NCBI GenBank assembly: GCA_026770585.1 | Contig: MU646389.1 | Span: forward strand, 677,601-689,354 | Origin: Baffinella frigidus | Taxonomy: Eukaryota; Cryptophyceae; Cryptomonadales; Baffinellaceae | Direction of reading: 5' to 3' | Length of the DNA stretch: 11,754 nucleotides | In this document: positions 1-5,878 of the stretch, piece by piece | Position numbering within the stretch: position 1 is the stretch's first letter | Layout: every line of letters starts with the position of its first letter | Translations under genes and position numbers: made by a program | Notes under the pieces: model-generated | Seen by the model: only the letters and a program-made list of their open reading frames with translations | Database searches by the model: none | What the model was told of the DNA's origin: nothing

Positions 1-26
1 AAACGCTAATCCGCAAGTGCCCGCAG

Positions 27-96
27 GCTGCGCACCGCGGCGGAGGACCAGCTGAAGTCTGAGAGCCGGCACCTCACCGTCGGGCCGTGCCCACGG
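27..96 (+). CDS. Candidate internal exon, helical segment
   Basis: The segment follows a C-rich stretch ending CCCGCAG and runs to CCACGG|GTGCGC. In frame from base 28 it reads LRTAAEDQLKSESRHLTV and onward, charged and probably helical. Its start resembles the middle of the exon at 2205-2312: CTGCGCACCGCGGCGGAGGAC-like sequence matches CTGCGG-CACATGGCGGAGGAC, giving LRTAAED against LRHMAED. This suggests both come from one repeated helical module. The exon ends in phase 0, as the following exons require. The GTGCGC donor is not optimal but is also seen after the unit at 2680. The same frame stays open to a TAG at 142-144, so the donor is a choice, not a necessity. Confidence 0.35.
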
Positions 97-3000
97 GTGC
101 GCACCCTCTGGGGATATCTGGGCATACCACCCATGTAGGCATAGCCGGAGTGACTTTACACAAGTCATGTCCTTTAATGCCCAGATATCCCCAGACACCC
201 CCACGAGTGACACACGACGTTGTTGCCCCGACGGAAGCTCCTGTCTCTGCGATTGAGAGGAACGCCCAGCTTCGCAGATCATGCGTCGCTGCCTACGCGG
301 TCCGCCCTCCCCCCTCTGAATACCGAAAGCCAACGTTATCAGTGAACTTCTCTTTGGACCTCTTTGTTCGCCCTCCCCCCCTCGCGACTCCAGAGACTGC
401 TTCGCCGATCCGAGTAGAGGTGGTCTAGTGCTGTCCCAGTTCAATTTGGGCTTTTAGATATTTCGCCCCCCCGAAATTTCACAGGTGAATTTTGACCCCC
501 CCCCCCATGAAGTTTACCGGTGAAATTTTGGGGGGGGCGAAAGATCTACGAGCCCAAATTAAAGTGGGATAGAGCTAGAGGGTTTGCACCGGAACCTGAA
601 GTTCTCTGGGCCAGGGCCCTGCTCAGACCCGGGTCTGGATACACCGTGGCCATGTTGGTCTCGACCCGTAATAACCGCACGTACATCTCTCCCTCCGTGT
701 GTCCGTGTGGTAACCCTGGTTGGCCCTAAAGCCTAATCCCTAAACCCCAAACCCCAAACCCCAAACCCTAGACCCTACTGCCTCACCCCCCGCAGAGCGC
801 GTTCCGACGCGGCGTGCCGATTTCTGGCGTCGCGCATGACTTCTAGAGGGTCACGTCCGGCGGCGTGTCCTAGATCAGTACCGCAGCGTCGTTGTAAGAA
901 CGGTGATGTTCGTCCCTTTATCAGACTTTCGTCCATCTATTAGGTTTTCGTCCGTTTATTACACCCTCATCCCTCACCCCCCCCGAAACAGAGCGCGTTC
1001 GACGCGGCGTGCCGATTCCTGGCGTCACGCATGAGCTTCACCGTCTCCCCGCCCCTCTGGGGCCCCCGCCAGACCGAGCTGGACCGCCAGGTCTCATCCG
1101 GGGAACCCTATTGTTCTTCCATTTCCTGGCACAACGAAAATTACTACACGGTTCGTTCTTACTAGTAATATTAAAGCATTTGTGTAGTAATTTTCGTTGC
1201 CAGGAAATGATAGAAAAACAGGTTTTCCTGGATGCAACCTCCTCCTCCTCTCGTCTTGGCGCCCCTCTGGGCCCCCCGCCGGACCGACAAGACCGCCAGG
1301 TTCAGAGAGATTGATAATTTATTGCCAAACAACCAGCGTCAGCGCCGCACATGCTCGACGCATTGTGCCACTTACTGTACCCCGTGTCGGCCGCTCATAC
1401 GAGCATTTTCCGGATGGATTCTAACTCCACCTCCTACCGCCAGGTTCAACCTTCTCACACGAGGCTGATCCATCACCCTTTTTAAACCCCCGGAGAGCTG
1501 TACACGTGAGGCAGTGTGTGGCGATTTTCATTATGTTTGGTGCAACCTTACACCTCGGGGCAGGGGGTGGTGGCGGGGCGGGTGTCGGCACTCTCGCTGA
1601 ACCCTTATCCCTCAACCATGAATCCTCAACCCTCAACCCCCCAAACCCCCAACCTTGCATTTGGACATCTCGGGGCAGGGGGGTGGTGGCAGGCTTTGTC
1701 GCTGAGGCTCTGGACCCGACCGACAAGCGGGCGGGGCTCAGTGCAGTCTTTTACAACTTCAGGGTTCCGCCATTTCAATCGCCATTTGTCTCGGGGCAGT
1801 ATGTGGTGGCGGGGTGGATTCCAGCTTTGTCGCTGAAGCTGTCAACTCTGAACACTCAACCCCTCAACCCCTCAACCCCTCAACCCCGCCACCCCGCCAC
1901 CCCTCAACCTCCGGGGGTGGTGGCCGGGGCGGGTGTTCTGCGCTGTCGCTGAACAACCTTACACCTCTGCGCAGGATGTGGTGGCGGGGCGGGTGTCGGC
2001 GCTCTCGCTGAATCTGACAGCCCTGGCTTACCCCTAAACCCTCAACACCGAACCCTAAACCCTGAACCGCGGGATGCGGTGGCGGGGCGGGTGTCGGCGC
2101 TCTCGCTGAAGCTCTGGATCCTACCGACAAGCGGGCGGGGGCTCAGTGCAGTCTTTTACAACTTCAGGGTTCCGCCATTTAAATCGCCATTTGTCTCTGC
2201 GCAGGATGTGGTGGCGGGGCGGGTGTCGGCGCTCTCGCTGAAGCTGCGGCACATGGCGGAGGACATTGTGCGCGAGCAGCTCGCAGAGGCGGAGACCCAC
2301 GCCCGCGCTTACGTACTGTCTCCCCTCCGAAACACACTGGTTTTAGTGTCAATACCCCAAACCCTGATCCGTGAACCCTACATGAAAAACAGTAACACCT
2401 GAAACCGAGCAAGCTCCCCGAGGCGGAGACCCACGCCCGCGCTTACGTACCCCCCCCTCCCTATCCCTTAAGTGGCCAGCCGGTCAAAATTGACCCGCAA
2501 GAGGTCCTAGGCAGGTCCTAGGGCCCTACGGTAGGGCGTATGAGCCTACTGGTCACTTAAGGGGTACCCTACACTGAAACCGAGCAAGCTCGCAGAGGCT
2601 GAGACCCACGCCCGCGCTTACGTACATCCTAATCCCTATACCATATGAAAAAAAACACTAACACCTGAAACCGAGCAAGCTCGCCGATGCTGAGACCCAC
2701 GCCCACGCTTACGTGCGCCCTACTCCCTATATCGCCTCTGTGTCGCCTCTGGATCCCCTCCGTATCCCCTCTGGATCCCCTCTGAAATCGTCTCCTCTCT
2801 GAAACAAAGAGCAGCTTGCCGAGGCTGAGACCCACGCCCGCGCTTACTCACGCCCTACTCCTGACACCCTAACTGGGACGCACTGTCTGTGTGTCCCCTA
2901 TGAAACATACTGTCTGCGGCGAGCAGCTGGCGGAGGCTTAGTGTCGTGGCGGTAGAATCCACTACATGTGCAGGGTTTGACCACCAGGGTTTGACCCTGC

Positions 3001-3933
3001 ACATGTAGTGGATTCTGCCGCCATGACACTCAGGCCCACGCCCGCGCTTACGTAAGCCCTACTCCCTATCCCTTAAGTGGCCAGCCGGTCAAAATTGACC
3101 CGCAAGAGGTCCTAGGCAGGTCCTAGGGCCCTACGGTAGGGCGTATGGGCCTACTCGCCACTTGAGGGATAGCCTGTGTGGCAAACTGTCTCCCCTCTGA
3201 GCAGCTCGCCGAGGCTCAGACCCGCGCCCGCCCTTACGTACGCCCTACTCCCTATCCCTCTGGCCAGTAGGCCCATACGCCCTACCGTAGGGCCCTAGGA
3301 CCTGCCTAGGACCTCTTGGGGGGTCAAATTCGACCCGCTGGCCACGTAAGGGATACCCTGCACTACCACCTGAAACCGAGCGATACTGTGAGGCTCAGGC
3401 CCATGCCCGCGCTCACGTCCCCCCCCCGCCCCTCCGAAAAAAACTGTGTATGTTGTCAACACCCCAAACCGTGGTCCGTGAACCCTACATGAGAAACACT
3501 AACGCAAACCGTCTCCCCTCTGCAACAAACTGTCTCCCCTTTGAAACACGCTGTCTGCATCGCCAACACCCATACACCCAATCTGCAAACCCCGTGAAAT
3601 CCCCTCAACCCTCGCCCCTCAACCCTAAACCCTGTACCTGGACCCTACACCCTGCACCCTACAACCCTACACCCTACACCCTACACCCTACACCCTGCAC
3701 CTTAAAATCTAAAGCGTAAACCCTAAACCCTAAACCCCAAACCCCAAACCCCAAACCCCAAACCCCAAACCCCAAACCCCACACCCCAACCGCAGGCCGC
3801 CGCCGACCGAGGGACGGGGGAAATGTCATTCGAGCGGGAGGTGGTCGTGGTGCCGTGCCCCTTCCGCCTCGAAGTTTTGATGGCTGTGACGGACGCAACC
3901 GCGGACGCGCCAGCGCCGATCGTCGTGTTTTAG
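27..3933 (+). CDS. Spliced plus-strand gene of unknown function, 3' part (model)
   Basis: I do not recognise this protein. The model joins 27-96, 992-1090, 2205-2312, an uncertain number of 33-nt units between 2414 and 3416, and 3796-3933. All internal junctions are phase 0, so the exons join in frame with or without the 33-nt units. The gene starts upstream of the window. The visible protein is charged and Ala/Arg/Glu-rich in the middle (probably helical or coiled coil) and ends in a hydrophobic, beta-like segment. The introns are long and filled with hairpin elements, CCCTAAA-like repeats and partial exon copies. The support is open frames of high GC bounded by AG and GT, matching phases, and a terminal exon with a stop. 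Against it, no homology is recognised and several AG/GT pairs could occur by chance. A decayed gene or pseudogene remains possible. Confidence 0.45.
107..195. repeat. Short inverted repeat with 19-bp perfect arms
   Basis: The arms at 107-125 and 177-195 are exact reverse complements (TCTGGGGATATCTGGGCAT) around a 51-bp loop. This looks like a small foldback element inside the proposed first intron. No target duplication is evident. Confidence 0.75.
196..424. other. Intronic stretch with no assignable gene
   Basis: A frame is open from 87 to 428 but has no splice signals that fit the neighbouring exons and no recognisable domain. The only internal structure is two similar C-rich patches near 300-316 and 370-385 (CGCCCTCCCCCC). 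I assign no function. Confidence 0.4.
425..578. mobile_element. Foldback/MITE-like element, 58-bp imperfect inverted repeats
   Basis: The left arm 425-482 and right arm 520-578 are imperfect reverse complements. Both begin CTAG and share TCCCA..TTAATTTGGGCT- and CTTTCGCCCCCCC-like blocks. The complementarity continues inward almost to a C-run loop near 495-507, so nearly the whole 154 bp can fold as one hairpin. CTAG at both ends may be a target site or part of the termini. There is no coding capacity; the small ORF that crosses it is incidental. Confidence 0.7.
624..637. other. Perfect 14-bp palindrome
   Basis: CAGACCCGGGTCTG is self-complementary. It lies in an otherwise unassigned intronic stretch (579-723). 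No function is implied; it could be chance. Confidence 0.4.
724..777 (+). repeat. Degenerate CCCTAAA telomere-like repeats
   Basis: Six to seven heptamer-like units (CCCTAAA, CCCCAAA, CCCTAGA) read in the C-rich sense of the proposed plus-strand gene. They lie just before an exon-like acceptor at 791-795. Confidence 0.75.
784..844 (+). pseudogene. Partial upstream copy of exon 992-1090 (acceptor side, frameshifted)
   Basis: The stretch repeats the acceptor end of the 992-1090 exon: a C-rich tract, CGCAG, then AGCGCGTTC..GACGCGGCGTGCCGATT and on to CATGA..TTC. One extra base after GCGTTC shifts the frame, and a TAG follows at 844-846, so this copy cannot replace the downstream one. Only the first half of the exon is present. 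Between 845 and 978 I see only an AT-richer spacer with a repeated TTTCGTCC(A/G)T motif. Confidence 0.6.
992..1090 (+). CDS. Candidate internal exon, 33 codons
   Basis: AG at 990-991 is preceded by a C-rich tract. The 99-nt open segment ends GACCGCCAG|GTCTCA. It reads SAFDAACRFLASRMSFTV, then a Pro/Trp-containing stretch, then RQTELDRQ. Both ends are phase 0. Fragments of its first half occur upstream (784-844) and of its last part downstream (1260-1299). Both fragments carry indels that break the frame while this copy stays open, which supports it as the functional exon. No known domain is recognised. Confidence 0.5.
1121..1208. mobile_element. 88-bp hairpin element (MITE-like)
   Basis: The left arm 1121-1149 and right arm 1182-1208 are reverse complements over 27 bp (ATTTCCTGGC..ACGAAAATTACTACAC), apart from a 2-base insertion on the left. 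The loop is 32 bp and AT-rich. The element sits in the intron just downstream of the 992-1090 exon. No internal ORF. Confidence 0.75.
1260..1299 (+). pseudogene. Partial downstream copy of exon 992-1090 (donor side)
   Basis: CGCCCCTCTGGG..CCGCC.GACCG and the final GACCGCCAG|GT repeat 1050-1090 with substitutions and a one-base deletion that breaks the original frame. A shorter echo, ACCGCCAG|GTTCA, is seen near 1436-1445. The rest of 1300-1541 shows no gene or clear repeat. Confidence 0.55.
1564..2113 (+). pseudogene. Array of six acceptor-side fragments of the 2205-2312 exon
   Basis: Six incomplete copies of the start of the 2205-2312 exon precede it, at about 1564-1602, 1679-1710, 1800-1840, 1911-1953, 1975-2013 and 2073-2113. 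Each carries GTGGTGGCGGGGCGGGTGTC..CTCTCGCTGAA or a decayed form. Most have a (C/G)GGGCAG or CTGCGCAG acceptor in front. Two share the same 3' intron end, AACCTTACACCTC....CAG, before 1564 and 1975. None continues into the rest of the exon; they run into CCCTAAA/CCCTCAA-like repeats or unrelated sequence. They look like non-functional leftovers of tandem duplication that lengthened the intron. Confidence 0.65.
1705..2204 (+). repeat. About 105-bp intron segment duplicated at 400-bp spacing
   Basis: 1705-1798 and 2106-2200 are near-identical (CTCTGGA.CC..ACCGACAAGCGGGCGGGG, CAGTCTTTTACAACTTCAGG, then CGCCATTTGTCTC). Each copy leads into a GCAG acceptor followed by the VVAG-encoding exon start. 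This is direct evidence for a recent tandem duplication of about 400 bp. Only the second copy is followed by a complete exon. Confidence 0.8.
1840..2068 (+). repeat. Interspersed CCCTCAA/CCCTAAA-like repeats
   Basis: Blocks at 1845-1912 (mostly CCCCTCAA) and 2031-2068 (CCCTAAA, CCCTCAA, CCCTGAA) lie between the exon fragments. A similar block is at 1601-1660. All read C-rich on the plus strand. Confidence 0.7.
2205..2312 (+). CDS. Candidate internal exon, 36 codons, charged helix
   Basis: A good acceptor (TTGTCTCTGCGCAG) precedes a 108-nt open segment ending GCTTAC|GTACTG. Both ends are phase 0. It encodes DVVAGRVSALSLKLRHMAED, then a segment rich in Glu, Ala and Arg ending HARAY. The second half has the hydrophobic/charged spacing expected of a long helix or coiled coil. 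It is the only complete copy: its first third recurs six times upstream, and its last 11 codons recur seven times downstream. No named family is recognised. Confidence 0.6.
2414..2446 (+). CDS. Candidate 33-nt microexon, copy 1
   Basis: The unit follows CCGAGCAAG and ends TTAC|GTACCC. It encodes LPEAETHARAY, a copy of the last 11 residues of the preceding exon. Eleven codons in phase 0 mean inclusion keeps the frame. The intron before it (2313-2413, 101 nt) has a branch-like AGTAAC 20-25 nt from the acceptor. Confidence 0.4.
2462..2566 (+). mobile_element. 105-bp intronic inverted-repeat element, copy 1
   Basis: The ends are TATCCCTTAAGTGGCCAG and the reverse complement of TACCCCTTAAGTGACCAG. 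The interior holds GGTCCTAGGCAGGTCCTAGG and CCCTACGGTAGGGC, both nearly self-complementary. A second direct copy lies at 3067 and an inverted one at 3253, each in a different proposed intron of the same gene. TA at both ends would fit a TA-targeting transposon family; this is inference. Confidence 0.75.
2589..2621 (+). CDS. Candidate 33-nt microexon, copy 2
   Basis: ACCGAGCAAG precedes it and TTAC|GTACAT follows. It encodes LAEAETHARAY, identical in protein to the end of the 2205-2312 exon, with one silent difference (GCT for GCG). Phase 0 at both ends. Confidence 0.45.
2680..2712 (+). CDS. Candidate 33-nt microexon, copy 3
   Basis: It encodes LADAETHAHAY and ends TTAC|GTGCGC. The 58-nt intron before it (2622-2679) contains CACTAAC at 2656-2662, well placed as a branch point 17-23 nt from the AG at 2678-2679. 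This is the best-formed small intron of the series. Confidence 0.45.
2815..2847 (+). pseudogene. 33-nt unit, copy 4, donor lost
   Basis: It encodes LAEAETHARAY and follows an AAAGAGCAG acceptor. The donor position reads TTAC|TCACGCC where the other copies have GTACGCC, so this copy cannot be spliced out on its right side. The intron before it (2713-2814) holds short repeats of TCTGGATCCCC/CGTATCCCCT. Confidence 0.5.
2927..3051 (+). pseudogene. 33-nt unit, copy 5, split by a transposon-like insertion
   Basis: Without the 92-bp insertion (element plus duplicated site) the unit would again be 33 nt, encoding LAEAQAHARAY. It has the strongest donor of the set, TTAC|GTAAGC. The insertion adds an in-frame TAG right after GCT, so as it stands the unit cannot serve as an exon unless the element is removed. 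Confidence 0.6.
2941..3029. mobile_element. 89-bp inverted-repeat element inserted in copy 5
   Basis: The arms of about 36-37 bp (GTGTCRTGGCGG, then AGAATCCACTACATG and TGCAGGGT) are reverse complements with two mismatches around a small loop. It is flanked by TTA (2938-2940) and TCA (3030-3032), possibly a diverged 3-bp target duplication. A TTA-like site of three bases fits PIF/Harbinger-type MITEs, but the assignment is tentative. Confidence 0.75.
3067..3171 (+). mobile_element. 105-bp intronic inverted-repeat element, copy 2
   Basis: Nearly identical to 2462-2566, in the same orientation. The ends are TATCCCTTAAGTGGC and GCCACTTGAGGGATA, almost perfect reverse complements. It lies in the proposed intron 3052-3204. 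Confidence 0.8.
3205..3237 (+). CDS. Candidate 33-nt microexon, copy 6
   Basis: CTGAGCAG precedes it and TTAC|GTACGC follows. It encodes LAEAQTRARPY. It keeps length, phase and both splice dinucleotides but has more amino-acid changes than the earlier copies, so it may be decaying. Confidence 0.35.
3253..3355 (-). mobile_element. Inverted copy of the 105-bp intronic element, copy 3
   Basis: The reverse complement matches 3067-3171, including GGTCCTAGGCAGGTCCTAGG and the CCCTACGGTAGGGC core. The ends are TATCCCT and AGGGATA; one arm has lost a few bases. It lies in the next proposed intron. Confidence 0.75.
3381..3416 (+). pseudogene. Degenerate last unit of the 33-nt series, copy 7
   Basis: It keeps GAGGCTCAGGCC..GCCCGCGCTCAC|GTCC, but the first codons have drifted. 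From the AG at 3379-3380 the segment is 36 nt, reading RYCEAQAHARAH in phase 0, so in-frame inclusion is not strictly excluded. Most likely a decayed copy. Confidence 0.4.
3424..3505 (+). repeat. Second copy of intron segment 2320-2400
   Basis: CCCTCCGAAA, then CACCCCAAACC.TG.TCCGTGAACCCTACATGA.AAACA, repeats the start of the intron at 2320-2400. It shows that the microexon series was duplicated together with its introns. Short TGTCTCCCCT/TGAAACA repeats follow to about 3560. Confidence 0.65.
3595..3790 (+). repeat. CCCTAAA/CCCCAAA telomere-like array ending at a 3' splice site
   Basis: Heptamer blocks CCCTACA, CCCTAAA and CCCCAAA run almost to the AACCGCAG acceptor of the terminal exon. The array would supply the pyrimidine-rich tract of the last intron and includes branch-like CTAAAC strings. 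Confidence 0.8.
3796..3933 (+). CDS. Candidate terminal exon, 45 codons plus stop
   Basis: CCCCAACCGCAG is followed by a phase-0 open segment reading AAADRGTGEMSFEREVVVV, then PCPFRLEVLMAVTD, then an Ala/Asp/Pro-rich tail ending IVVF and TAG (3931-3933). The alternating hydrophobic stretch suggests a beta-strand. The exon joins directly in frame to the 2205-2312 exon or to any 33-nt unit. The stop overlaps the first copy of a downstream 31-bp repeat. I do not recognise the domain. Confidence 0.5.
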   Translation, partial: AAADRGTGEMSFEREVVVVPCPFRLEVLMAVTDATADAPAPIVVF

Positions 3934-4053
3934 TGTGCGGTCCGGACGAGGAGTCGCGTTTGGGTGTGTGGTCCGGGCGGGGAGACGCGTGTTAGTGTGC
4001 CGTTCGGTCGAGGAGTCGTCGTTGCAGTGTGCGGTTCGGGCGAGGAGACGCGT
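3932..4053 (+). repeat. Four tandem copies of a ~31-bp GC-rich unit
   Basis: Units start near 3932, 3964, 3994 and 4026, with consensus AGTGTGCGGTYCGGNCGAGG and then AGWCGCGT. They fall in the 3' flank of the plus-strand gene. The copies alternate GAGTCG and GAGACG, which suggests a two-unit (about 62-bp) duplication. There are no unique spacers, so this is not a CRISPR array. Confidence 0.8.
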
Positions 4054-4104
4054 GGTGTGGGAGTGAGAGATGGGGCCTGAGAGGGGAGGGGGGGTGGGGT
4101 GGGG

Positions 4105-4128
4105 GGCGGGCCCTAGGACGGGCCCGCC
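4105..4128. other. GC palindrome in a G-rich tract
   Basis: GGCGGGCCC (4105-4113) and GGGCCCGCC (4120-4128) form perfect arms with a 6-nt loop. They follow a run of G-tracts at 4083-4106 that could form a quadruplex. The adjoining 15-mer (4116-4130) recurs at 9975-9989 in reverse complement. Nothing gene-like is seen from 4131 to 4420; shared frames there are incidental. Confidence 0.55.
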
Positions 4129-4420
4129 TCAGGTGGAGAGAAGTCATTTATGTAGACATTAGACATTTCGGCTATTTTGGGAAAGGGGGAAATCCCCCCT
4201 GTATTGGGGGGGCGGGGCTAGTGGGGACGGGCCGCACATTGCGGCCTCGGACCCCGTGGGAGTGACTCACAGAGACTGACAGCGCGAATGAATCGCGAGA
4301 GGTGAAAGCACGCAGAAACGCGTGTGAAAAAGGGGCTGCCGCGGGTTCGTGTCCTTTCAGAGAAAAGTGCGTTTATTACGGATCGAACCCAACGTTTCCA
4401 GGCTATCGCATTTCCAAGCT

Positions 4421-4541
4421 ACAGGGGTACCTCGCTGATAAGAACCCCCCCCCCCCCTGGGACCACTATCATAGGGCCCCAGGCACAGCCCTACTGTAGG
4501 GTCCTAGGGGGTGCAGTTTCTTATGAGCGAGGTACCCCTGT
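4421..4541. mobile_element. 121-bp MITE-like element with ACAGGGGTACCTCGCT ends
   Basis: Left ACAGGGGTACCTCGCT-ATAAGAA and right TTCTTATGAGCGAGGTACCC(C)TGT are reverse complements, with one base skipped. The interior is C-rich with a TAGGGCC/CCTACTGTAGGG core. Related copies lie at 10717, 11320 and 11453. Confidence 0.8.
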
Positions 4542-4735
4542 TCATGCATGTAAGGGGCCTGCAGTAGGACTGTGTGTGGCCTACCGTTCGAGTACAGCAC
4601 TACATCCACCCTCTGAACGTGATGCACTTCTCTGTGTGACACGACGGACATTCACCCTGCATGCAGGGAGATCCAGACGGTGTCAAGTTTTCAGCAAGTG
4701 CACGCTAGAAAAACGCAGACCGAGTGGCGAGCGTA

Positions 4736-4938
4736 TTGTCGAAATGGGCTCCGCGCGGAAAAAATCGAGGTCAGGTCAGCAACATTTTTCCGTTTTTTTG
4801 CCTTTTTGTGTCATCTTATGGGTGGGAGATGCTATTTTGAGATAAAAACCATGCCCAAGATAGCATAAAAGTCCACTTTTTGAGAATTTTCCTGATTTCC
4901 TGACCTGACCTCGATTCCGCGCGAAGCCCATTTCGACA
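4736..4938. mobile_element. ~203-bp element with 39-43-bp inverted repeats
   Basis: The arms 4737-4779 and 4900-4938 share TGTCGAAATGGGCT.CGCGC and ATCGAGGTCAGGTCAG, with a 4-base A insertion on the left. GCG-TA and TA-GCG flank the outer ends, consistent with a TA target duplication as in Tc1/mariner-type MITEs. The loop is AT-rich; ORFs across it are incidental. Confidence 0.8.
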
Positions 4939-5080
4939 TTAGCGCAGGTGGCAAGGGTCAAAGAGAGAAATACTTAAAACAGGCGACGGCGAAAGAATCT
5001 CAACCTTACAGTACATTTACTCAATAAACAGGGGTCCTAGCTCGACGAAAGACTCGCGTCTCGGCCCGGGGGCGGGACCG

Positions 5081-5235
5081 TACCACCAACACCCTCACGC
5101 GCTGAGCAAATCGATGATTTCCGATTTTCAATGTCAAGGCAAAATGGCTCCACGGACGCCGGAATCCGGCGGCCTCCAAGGGAATGATGTGACCTCAAAT
5201 TCGACGATTTGCTCTGGCTGTGAGGGTTGGTGGTA
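5081..5235. repeat. Imperfect inverted repeat, ~34-bp arms
   Basis: The left arm 5081-5114 (TACCACCAAC.CCCTCAC, then GAGCAAATCG) pairs with 5201-5235 with a few mismatches and short indels. It is probably an older foldback element. It lies in the 3' flank of the minus-strand gene. Just beyond, ACACTAAATCCTGAC.CCGAGC is directly repeated at 5298-5318 and 5326-5346. Confidence 0.6.
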
Positions 5236-5347
5236 GGTTGCACGGACTTCCACCCCGCGTACAGTCGATCTAACGGCCCGAGGCGGGCTCGTCCTACACT
5301 AAATCCTGACACCGAGCGCAGCTTACACTAAATCCTGACGCCGAGCT

Positions 5348-5878
5348 TCAGAGGAGGTCCATGGTGAAGATTTCGTCATAGTGGCGCGCGTAGGAGAAGG
5401 CGTCAGGCACGCGCGTGAGCCCCAGCATCTCGTCCCCGTCGTCCCCGTCCCCATCCGTACCTCGCACCTCCCACGCGCACACGCCGCTTCCCCGCGCGGC
5501 CGTGGCGCGCGGCGGCGGCGGGGCCATGCACTGGCAGGTCGGCGGGGTGGTGGAGAAGCCGCTCGACGCGAGCGCGCCGAGCGAGAGCCACGCCCCCCCA
5601 GGTGGCGCGTCCCGCCCGCGCTCGCACCCCTCGCACATGTCGCCCTCCCCCGCGGGGGGGGTGTCCCCGCCGTCAGAGCCCCACCCCGCGGCGGCCTCGA
5701 TTTTGACCACCATGGTGACAGCGTCGAAGCGCGCGGGGGGCATGCGATGCGCGAGGACGCCTCCTTGGAGGAGCACCGCGTGGCCTGTAGTGCCCGGCGG
5801 GAAGCGGATCGCGTGTACGCTCCCGTCGCGTCGCTTGATCTCGACTTCAAGCGCTGAGTCCTCCTCGCCTGACGGAAC
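5348..5878 (-). CDS. Oxygenase-like gene, last coding exon
   Basis: Acceptor GACACTCGCAG precedes GTTCCG at 5878, and the exon runs to TGA (complement of 5348-5350). It carries the C-terminal jelly-roll strands and the distal His, then about 115 residues of low-complexity tail ending DEIFTMDLL. Opposite-strand frames here are shadows caused by the high GC. Confidence 0.6.
   Translation of the reverse strand, partial: VPSGEEDSALEVEIKRRDGSVHAIRFPPGTTGHAVLLQGGVLAHRMPPARFDAVTMVVKIEAAAGWGSDGGDTPPAGEGDMCEGCERGRDAPPGGAWLSLGALASSGFSTTPPTCQCMAPPPPRATAARGSGVCAWEVRGTDGDGDDGDEMLGLTRVPDAFSYARHYDEIFTMDLL

Noticed and set aside
87-428. Open frame of 113 codons
   Set aside because: It overlaps the 107-195 inverted repeat, fits no splice phase with neighbours and shows no domain; probably a chance frame in GC-rich intron.
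1506-2402. Several overlapping frames on both strands
   Set aside because: They arise from the GC-rich exon-fragment repeats and CCCTCAA blocks; only the 2205-2312 segment has a complete exon structure.
3674-3898. Minus-strand frame rich in Gly/Trp/Phe/Val repeats
   Set aside because: It is the translation of the telomere-like heptamer array and the complement of the proposed terminal exon.
4324-4845. 173-codon plus-strand frame
   Set aside because: It runs through two inverted-repeat elements and a C-run, with no domain and no splice context.
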